Source: Lachnospiraceae bacterium (GTDB lineage: Bacteria; Bacillota; Clostridia; Lachnospirales; Lachnospiraceae). Taken from it: a DNA stretch of 19,396 nt. Numbering within the stretch: position 1 is the stretch's first letter; each line of letters starts with the position of its first letter. The translations under genes were made by a program, and so were the position numbers. The notes under the pieces were generated by a model. It was not told the DNA's origin, ran no database searches, and saw only the letters and a list, made by a program, of their open reading frames with translations. Shown here piece by piece: positions 14,220 to 19,396 of this stretch. Location: positions 1 to 19,396 of the forward strand of contig JAKSRN010000010.1 in NCBI GenBank assembly GCA_024403585.1, read 5' to 3'.

Positions 14220-15518
14220 TTAATGCACGAACAGCTTGGCAATATCATTATACATAATGAAAACCATCAATAGCATCAACAACATAAGTCCCACAATATG
14301 CACATAATTTTCCAGTTTTCGATTCAATGGTCTTCCCAGGATTGCTTCAATGATCAGGAATACCAGTCTTCCACCATCCAGTGCAGGGATCGGAAGCAGG
14401 TTCATGATACCCAGGTTAGCAGATAAAAGTATTGCAAAATTCAGGAAGGTCATAATAATGATCAGAGCGCCTTCACTCTTTACCTCATCATAGGTATCTC
14501 CCATTGCAGTAACAACACCTACAGGTCCGGACATATCCTTCACACTGTACTGACCGGTGATCAGAGTAGCCAGTGACTTAACCGTCACATGGATCCAGTA
14601 TTTCATCTCTCCAAAAGCTGCACGCAGAGTACCGAATACGGACTTTTTCTCTCTCATCAGATTAAAAGAAAATCCCAGTGCTGCGGAAGTATCTGAAATC
14701 GGTGTGAATTCTCCTGCAATCTCCTGACCTGCACGGTCAACCGTCATCTTTACAGGTGATCCATCCAGTGGATGATCATCCAGATATCCCTGCAGTTCTT
14801 CCTGTGAGGATACCTTAACTCCATTAATGGAGGTGATCACATCACCGGCCTGAAAACCGGCTGTTTCCATCGGATATCCCTTCATCAGCTCCAGGATCTC
14901 CGGTTTTGCACCTTCTTCCTGGCTGTGGTAATAGCCCATCATATAGCGGGTAGTCACTACAGGGTCATAATCGATGCTGATCTTTTTACCATCTCTCTTT
15001 ACCGTCATATGGATGTCCTTCAAAGGAACACCATCCAGTTCAATATCAGTATAGAGTTCTCTTGCATTGGCAATGCCGTTCCCTTCGTAGGAAGTGATCA
15101 GATCGCCTTCCTGAAGTCCGGCCTCTGCAACAGGAGAATTCTCATCCACTTCTACAACCCTGGCAGGATCTACACCCATAAAGCCGATTACGATCACAGA
15201 TACTACGAATGCCATCAGGAAGTTAAAGACCGGACCGGCAGCAACAACAGCGATCCTGTTCCAGACAGGTGCTTTATTGAAACAGCCGTCAATGGCTTCT
15301 TCTTCCTCGTCTTCCCCCATCATTGTACAGGATCCACCAAAGGGAAGAATACGCCAGGCATAGGTAGTCTCACCTTTTGTGAATGACAAAATCTTTGGTC
15401 CCATACCAAAAGCAAATTCATTCACCACAATGTGGCTTGCTTTGGCCAGCAGAAAGTGTCCCAATTCATGAAAGAAGATCACTGCACTTAAGACCACAAT
15501 ACCCAGTACAAATTTCAA
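14220..15518 (-). CDS. rseP: RIP site-2 metalloprotease RseP/RasP
   Basis: This membrane zinc protease cuts regulatory membrane proteins such as anti-sigma factors and clears signal-peptide remnants. The protein is 432 residues. The HELGH zinc motif is in the first membrane helix (about residues 17-21), and the third metal ligand lies in the C-terminal PIPALDGGRLVF (Asp at about 381). VVAAGPVFNFLMA marks the second transmembrane core. Between them are two PDZ-like repeats: VAEAGLQEGDLI at about 150-160, and METAGFQAGDVITSINGVKV at about 225-245. An acidic loop (GEDEEEEA) follows the first helix. The start is TTG at 15518, with GGAGG nine bases upstream. It follows cdsA by 31 nt and is the last gene of its operon, since a terminator lies at 14125-14161. 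No dxr gene separates it from cdsA. Confidence 0.96.
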   Translation of the reverse strand: MKFVLGIVVLSAVIFFHELGHFLLAKASHIVVNEFAFGMGPKILSFTKGETTYAWRILPFGGSCTMMGEDEEEEAIDGCFNKAPVWNRIAVVAAGPVFNFLMAFVVSVIVIGFMGVDPARVVEVDENSPVAEAGLQEGDLITSYEGNGIANARELYTDIELDGVPLKDIHMTVKRDGKKISIDYDPVVTTRYMMGYYHSQEEGAKPEILELMKGYPMETAGFQAGDVITSINGVKVSSQEELQGYLDDHPLDGSPVKMTVDRAGQEIAGEFTPISDTSAALGFSFNLMREKKSVFGTLRAAFGEMKYWIHVTVKSLATLITGQYSVKDMSGPVGVVTAMGDTYDEVKSEGALIIIMTFLNFAILLSANLGIMNLLPIPALDGGRLVFLIIEAILGRPLNRKLENYVHIVGLMLLMLLMVFIMYNDIAKLFVH

Positions 15519-15549
15519 AGAAAAGTACCTCCTTTAGTTTCTTTCAACT

Positions 15550-16344
15550 TTAGATCAGAATTGAGGACAGATAGAAAATTACCGGTGCAGTGAAGATCAC
15601 ACTGTCAAAACGATCCAGCACACCACCGTGTCCAGGGATCAGTTTACCGTAGTCCTTAATTCCCATATTACGTTTGATAGCAGAAGCTGCAAGATCACCT
15701 ACCATGGAGATCAGTGCACCTACGCCACAGATGATCATGTAAGCCGCTACAGGGCCATGTGTAACAAGTGCATAGATGAGTCCCAGAAGGATCGCACCTG
15801 CAACACCACCTACTGCACCCTCAATGGATTTTTTCGGGCTCAGAACAGGTGCCATCTTATGCTTTCCGAAGAGAACGCCTACACAATAAGCACAGGTGTC
15901 ACAGCCCCAGGAGCAAAGGAAGATCAGCCATACATGATAAGCTCCACCCTCCAGCATTCTGGTCTGGTAAACACAGGAAAGCATAACAGCTACATAAACA
16001 ATACCGAAGAATGCTGCCATAACCTGATTTGCATGGAATGCAGGATAGCAGAACACATAGGCACACATAACCAGGATCATAGAAACCATCAGAGCGCCCA
16101 GTGCATATTTACCATCAGCGATCACAAGGCTGGCATAGTAAAGACAGATTCCCACATAACCAACCAGCTCCAGAAAACTGAACTTACTGTTCTCCGGACG
16201 AACTTTCATTACTTTATAGAGCTCATTGGCACCGATCAGAGACAGAGCAAGAACTGTGAAAAACAGCAGCCAGCTTCCTGTAATGATGGTCAGAAGTGCC
16301 AGACCTACCAGCACGATTCCGCTGATTAAACGAGTTACAAACAT
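15550..16344 (-). CDS. cdsA: Phosphatidate cytidylyltransferase (CDP-diglyceride synthase)
   Basis: CdsA makes CDP-diacylglycerol from phosphatidic acid and CTP, the branch point for phospholipid synthesis in the membrane. The protein is 264 residues with about seven to eight hydrophobic segments. The full family signature is present near the C-terminus: SAIKRNMGIKDYGKLIPGHG followed by GVLDRFDS. The earlier SPKKSIEGAVGG motif is also seen. The ATG at 16344 has GGAGG about six bases upstream. It lies 21 nt after uppS and 31 nt before rseP, in the usual order of this operon. Confidence 0.97.
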   Translation of the reverse strand: MFVTRLISGIVLVGLALLTIITGSWLLFFTVLALSLIGANELYKVMKVRPENSKFSFLELVGYVGICLYYASLVIADGKYALGALMVSMILVMCAYVFCYPAFHANQVMAAFFGIVYVAVMLSCVYQTRMLEGGAYHVWLIFLCSWGCDTCAYCVGVLFGKHKMAPVLSPKKSIEGAVGGVAGAILLGLIYALVTHGPVAAYMIICGVGALISMVGDLAASAIKRNMGIKDYGKLIPGHGGVLDRFDSVIFTAPVIFYLSSILI

Positions 16345-16365
16345 AATTTTCCTCCTTCTATCGCC

Positions 16366-17070
16366 TTACGATTTAGCATTACCGAAACGTCTGTCACGTC
16401 CGTTATAGACTTCGATCGCATCCAGCAGCTGCTCTTTGTGGAAGTCCGGCCACGGAACATCCACAAAATAGAATTCTGTATAGGCAAGCTGCCATAACAG
16501 GAAATTAGACAATCGCATCTCTCCGCTGGTTCTGATCATGAGATCAGGATCAGGAATTCCTGCTGTATCCAGATAAGATGCAAAGATATCCTCCGTAATC
16601 TTTCCTTCAGGAAGCAACCCAGCTCTGGCATCCTCCGCCATTCTGGTCATACCCCTCAGGATCTCATCACGGCTGCCATAATTCAGTGCGATCTGAAAAT
16701 GCAGACGATCATTATCCTTTGTCATCTCTTCTGCCCAGCGGATACGCTCCTGGATATCCGGATCCAGTGCAGAGATATCACCGATCACTTTAATGCGGGT
16801 TCCGTTCTTTCTGGCACTTCTCTCGCAACGCTTCAGATAACGGCGGAAAAGATTCATCAGTACCTGAACCTCCGCCTGGTTTCTTTTCCAGTTCTCTGTG
16901 GAGAAAGCATAGACGGTCAGATATTTTACTCCCATCTCAGAGATGATCGTACACATCTTATCCAGATTGTCGCAGCCTACCACATGGCCGTAACTTCTGG
17001 GCATTCCCTTGGCCTTCGCCCAGCGCCCGTTACCATCCAGAATGATCGCAATATGATTTGGTATCTTCAT
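16366..17070 (-). CDS. uppS: Isoprenyl transferase / undecaprenyl diphosphate synthase
   Basis: UppS extends farnesyl diphosphate with cis-isoprene units to make undecaprenyl diphosphate, the lipid carrier for peptidoglycan and other surface glycans. I place the start at the ATG at 17070 (234 residues), with AGGA eight bases upstream. The upstream TTG at 17097 has no suitable site. The family motifs are all visible: HIAIILDGNGRWA (catalytic Asp12), YGHVVGCDNL, TVYAFSTENW, NYGSRDEI, PDLMIRTSGEMRLSNFLLWQ and TEFYFVDVPWPDF. A terminator-like hairpin separates it from frr. cdsA follows 21 nt later. Its product feeds the wbaP-like enzyme of the next operon. Confidence 0.97.
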   Translation of the reverse strand: MKIPNHIAIILDGNGRWAKAKGMPRSYGHVVGCDNLDKMCTIISEMGVKYLTVYAFSTENWKRNQAEVQVLMNLFRRYLKRCERSARKNGTRIKVIGDISALDPDIQERIRWAEEMTKDNDRLHFQIALNYGSRDEILRGMTRMAEDARAGLLPEGKITEDIFASYLDTAGIPDPDLMIRTSGEMRLSNFLLWQLAYTEFYFVDVPWPDFHKEQLLDAIEVYNGRDRRFGNAKS

Positions 17071-17159
17071 AAACGAGTTCCTTTCATAAAGAAGCAATAT
17101 AGAAACACAAGATAGAATACATCTTTCAGAATGTATCTCTTATAATCTTCTCCTGTAAA

Positions 17160-17189
17160 AGGAGCTGTTACACCTCTGCAACAGCTCCT
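17160..17189 (-). terminator. Terminator-like hairpin between frr and uppS
   Basis: A perfect 10-bp inverted repeat (AGGAGCTGTT/AACAGCTCCT) has a 10-nt loop, about 55 nt past the frr stop. The U-run after it is short (TTTTA), so termination may be partial, letting uppS and the genes after it be transcribed at a lower level. Confidence 0.65.
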
Positions 17190-17241
17190 GCTCAACTTTC
17201 ATCGCATAAAAAGGAGTTTCCTCCGTAATGCAAAACCGTAA

Positions 17242-17793
17242 TTAAACGGTCATGATCTCTTTTGTCTTAGACTCTACTGATTTATCTACTTCTTTGATGT
17301 ATTTGTCAGTCAGTTTCTGAAGCTCGTCCTGAAGTTTCTTGATCTCGTCCTCAGATACATCTTCCTTCTCCAGTTTCTTGAAGGAATCATTACCGTCACG
17401 ACGGATATTTCTGATTGCTACCTTAGCAGCCTCACCTTTTTTCTTAACCTCTTTGGACAGCTCTTTACGACGATCCTCTGTCAGCTCAGGGAAGATCAGA
17501 CGGATTACTTTGCCGTCAGTGTTTGGATTGATTCCCAGATCAGACATTTGGATTGCTTTGCAGATATCTTTGATCAGACGGGACTCCCATGGCTGGATCT
17601 GGATCATTCTTGCCTCTGGAACAGTGATGTTTGCAACCTGCTGCAGGTTTGTTGGTGATCCGTAATAATCTACCTGGATACGGTCCAGAACATGTGGGTT
17701 TGCACGTCCTGCACGGATTGTTCCGAACTCACTTGACAGATTAGCCAGAGTTTTTGTCATCTTGGTATCATATGTTTTAATTCTTTCGTTCAT
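17242..17793 (-). CDS. frr: Ribosome recycling factor
   Basis: Frr works with EF-G to split post-termination ribosomes. The protein is 183 residues, the normal length of about 185. It shows the family sequence KTLANLSSEFGTIRAGRANPHVLDRIQVDYYGSPTNLQQVANITVPEARM, given here as separate motifs: RAGRANP (Arg-rich helix), YYGSPTNL, QPWE, NPNTDG and TEDRRKEL, ending in the helical KEVDKSVESKTKEI. The ATG at 17793 has GGAGG about seven bases upstream. It lies 22 nt after pyrH, the standard arrangement. Confidence 0.98.
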   Translation of the reverse strand: MNERIKTYDTKMTKTLANLSSEFGTIRAGRANPHVLDRIQVDYYGSPTNLQQVANITVPEARMIQIQPWESRLIKDICKAIQMSDLGINPNTDGKVIRLIFPELTEDRRKELSKEVKKKGEAAKVAIRNIRRDGNDSFKKLEKEDVSEDEIKKLQDELQKLTDKYIKEVDKSVESKTKEIMTV

Positions 17794-17815
17794 GGTAATT
17801 CCTCCGCGATCAGAT

Positions 17816-18514
17816 TTAGTCTACGGTCACTTCTGTACCGGTAATAATTCCGTGAGCTGCATTCACGATGCTGTTCTCTTCATTCAGTCCGAATACGATC
17901 ATAGGCATCTTATTCTCCATTGCAAGAATAGAGGCTGTCAGATCTACAACTTTCAGCTGCTTATCGATTACTTCCTGAATAGAAACTTTATCATATTTCT
18001 TAGCATCCGGATTGGTCTTTGGATCGTCATCATAGACACCATCAATTGCCTTAGCAAGAAGGATTGTGTCTGCTTCGATCTCAATTGCTCTCAGAACTGT
18101 ACCTGTATCTGTTGAGAAATATGGATGACCTGTTCCGCCTGCATAGAATACAACCATTCCATGGTCAAAATATTTATTGCTGCGGTCTTTAGAGAACATC
18201 TTTGTGAACTCACCAACAGCGAATGGAGTAAGAACTGCTGTACGCATTCCCTGAGAACGGAAGATCTCAGAAACATAGATACAGTTCATAACAGTTGCAA
18301 GCATACCGATCTGATCCGCTTTAGTACGATCGATATTCTTACTTGTACGTCCGCGCCAGAAATTACCGCCGCCGATTACAATACCAACCTGCACACCCTC
18401 ATCAACGATGGTCTTAACCTGCTTTGCAACCGCGATACAGGTAGCCTCATCAAATCCGGTTTTCTTCTCGCCTGCAAGGGCTTCTCCACTGAGTTTCAAT
18501 AATACTCTTTTCAT
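17816..18514 (-). CDS. pyrH: UMP kinase
   Basis: PyrH phosphorylates UMP to UDP with ATP in pyrimidine nucleotide synthesis. The protein is 232 residues, slightly shorter than the usual ~240. It belongs to the amino acid kinase fold: KRVLLKLSGEAL at the start (P-loop-like), IVIGGGNFWRGR, DQIGMLATVMN, FYAGGTGHPYFSTDTGTVLRA and AKAIDGVYDDDPKTNPDAKKYD are all typical. The ATG at 18514 has only a weak site (GGGG about nine bases upstream). A good promoter lies at 18581-18609. The normal upstream partners rpsB and tsf are not here. Confidence 0.98.
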   Translation of the reverse strand: MKRVLLKLSGEALAGEKKTGFDEATCIAVAKQVKTIVDEGVQVGIVIGGGNFWRGRTSKNIDRTKADQIGMLATVMNCIYVSEIFRSQGMRTAVLTPFAVGEFTKMFSKDRSNKYFDHGMVVFYAGGTGHPYFSTDTGTVLRAIEIEADTILLAKAIDGVYDDDPKTNPDAKKYDKVSIQEVIDKQLKVVDLTASILAMENKMPMIVFGLNEENSIVNAAHGIITGTEVTVD

Positions 18515-18580
18515 GAAATATACCCCGTATTTCTTATATTATTTTTTCAAATGTGCAAAAATGTCTGCACGATTTGAATT

Positions 18581-18609
18581 ATTATACCACATTTTTTTCC
18601 CTTTGTATA
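18581..18609 (-). promoter_or_regulatory. Sigma-A promoter for the pyrH operon
   Basis: On the minus strand, TATAAT (18586-18581) is preceded by TGG, forming an extended -10. A four-of-six -35 (TATACA, 18609-18604) lies 17 nt upstream. The start point is near 18574. The roughly 60-nt leader contains a small stem, GTGCA/TGCAC, at 18553-18570. Confidence 0.65.
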
Positions 18610-18673
18610 TGAATTTCCTCTATACAGTTCATTACCTGCTATTCAATACTTGCGGTTCAGTACCTCCAGATCA

Positions 18674-18718
18674 GTAAACCGGACAAGTCTCCCCACTCTA
18701 CTTCATACTCATGAACAC
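18674..18718 (-). repeat. Dispersed intergenic repeat, distal copy
   Basis: It begins GTAAACCGGACAAGTCTC and ends ACTCATGAACAC. It is closely similar to the unit at 2433-2466 (about five mismatches in 35), and its end matches the copy at 2290-2332. It lies 26 nt after the LUD gene stop and upstream of the pyrH promoter. The minus-strand reading frame is stopped early here (M-S-M-K-stop), arguing against a coding role. Confidence 0.6.
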
Positions 18719-18744
18719 GCAGCTGATGGACGATTGTACTTAGA

Positions 18745-19377
18745 TCAGAAGCCCAGTTCTTCATTCACAAGAATCACATGGATGCGGTCCGGATGCATGC
18801 TGTAGCGGGTGATCAGGATCTGGCAGCAGATGGTATCAGGCGATTTGCAGTTCATACAAGTGCCGGTCTTCATACATGGTGTATTTCTTCCGAATCTGGT
18901 CATGTTAACCGGAGCTGCAAAGTTTCTGGCGCGTTTCATTGCTGCATCCACATCTTTTGCAATTTTATTCATTCCAACAACCAGAACCAGTTTTTTTGGT
19001 CCGTAGGCATAAGAAGAAACACGGTTTGCGTTGCCATCGATATTGATCAGGACACCGTCCTCTGTCATAGCATTCACACTGCCGATATATACATCACTTG
19101 TATAAGCAAAGAGTTCTGCTGCCTTTTTATCCGGCAGAACCTCTCTGTTGGAAAAATCATAGCTGCCGGCATCAAGCGCTGCTGTAAGACCAATCTCATT
19201 CACAGTCATGGAGCCGCCTCTGGCAACCTTGCTTCCTTCAGGAATCAGGTTGAGGGCAAGTTTCAGTGCCTCCTCTTTTGTCTCAGCATAATATCCGGTC
19301 ATATTTCTGGAAGCCAGGCCTTTGATCACAGTCTCGGCAAAGAGTTTATTTCTCATACAGGTATTGTTATTCATCAT
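18745..19377 (-). CDS. LUD domain protein (LutC/YkgG-like, DUF162) with C-terminal cysteine cluster
   Basis: This 210-residue protein fits the LUD (lactate utilisation domain) family: YYAETKEEALKLAL, the Gly-rich VARGGSMTVNEIGL, YIGSVNAMTEDGVLINIDGNANRVSS and VLVVGMNKI are all family features. LutC-type proteins act with LutA/LutB in lactate oxidation, but those partners are not seen here. Near the C-terminus five cysteines cluster (Cys168, 174, 177, 184, 185; CxxxxxCxxC then CC), suggesting a metal or Fe-S site not present in LutC itself. Two adjacent ATGs (19377 and 19374) follow a GGAG. Either fits, with spacing of four or seven. The gene is complete at the left end and ends 26 nt before the distal repeat copy. 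Its substrate is unknown. Stand-alone members like this are common in clostridia. Confidence 0.88.
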   Translation of the reverse strand: MMNNNTCMRNKLFAETVIKGLASRNMTGYYAETKEEALKLALNLIPEGSKVARGGSMTVNEIGLTAALDAGSYDFSNREVLPDKKAAELFAYTSDVYIGSVNAMTEDGVLINIDGNANRVSSYAYGPKKLVLVVGMNKIAKDVDAAMKRARNFAAPVNMTRFGRNTPCMKTGTCMNCKSPDTICCQILITRYSMHPDRIHVILVNEELGF

Positions 19378-19396
19378 TCTTCTCCTTTCTTAATGC

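Noticed and set aside
1..19396. Any defence system, toxin-antitoxin pair, prophage or integrated element
   Set aside because: No such domain, transposase, integrase or array was found; all genes are ordinary metabolic, envelope or housekeeping genes in one orientation.

Overview
The window looks like chromosomal DNA of a low-to-moderate GC anaerobic Firmicute, most likely a Lachnospiraceae-type clostridium. The grounds are strong AGGAGG-type ribosome binding sites, frequent GTG and TTG starts, the pyrH-frr-uppS-cdsA-rseP order and the general protein character. Genus is not resolved. All 17 recognised genes lie on the minus strand, so the window is read from right to left (high to low coordinates). 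No tRNA, rRNA, CRISPR array, prophage, transposase or toxin-antitoxin module was seen.

Reading 5' to 3' along the minus strand: (1) 19377-18745, a LUD-domain (LutC/YkgG-like) protein with a C-terminal cysteine cluster. (2) 18609-14125, a housekeeping operon with a good promoter: pyrH (UMP kinase), frr (ribosome recycling factor), a hairpin terminator, uppS (undecaprenyl-PP synthase), cdsA (CDP-diglyceride synthase) and rseP/rasP (site-2 protease), ending at a strong terminator. The genes often found with it (rpsB/tsf upstream, dxr between cdsA and rseP, ispG and polC downstream) are absent here. (3) 14056-10514, a surface-polysaccharide unit with its own promoter: a WbaP/CpsE-type polyprenyl-phosphate sugar-phosphate transferase and glmS, then a 13-bp hairpin terminator. 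(4) 10493-6951, glf (UDP-galactopyranose mutase), an M20-family amidohydrolase and two half-size ChrA transporters, ending at a perfect 10-bp hairpin terminator. (5) 6833-5650, a solitary uroporphyrinogen-decarboxylase/methyltransferase-fold gene with its own terminator. (6) 5631-2462, a DegV-family lipid-binding protein with a recognisable promoter, an AlkD-type DNA glycosylase whose ribosome binding site is buried in a long hairpin, and a MATE exporter. (7) 2235-1, a TPM-domain membrane protein, LemA and a second TPM protein that runs off the left edge.

The common theme is the cell envelope: undecaprenyl phosphate (uppS), phospholipid head-group precursor (cdsA), membrane proteolysis (rseP), first sugar transfer to undecaprenyl phosphate (wbaP-like), amino-sugar supply (glmS) and galactofuranose supply (glf). 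No clearly new multi-gene system was found. The best unexplained signals are a small dispersed intergenic repeat with copies on both sides of the window (2.3-2.5 kb and 18.7 kb), the hairpin that masks the alkylation-repair gene's ribosome binding site, the TPM-LemA-TPM arrangement, and the M20/ChrA pair with a 52-nt gene overlap.
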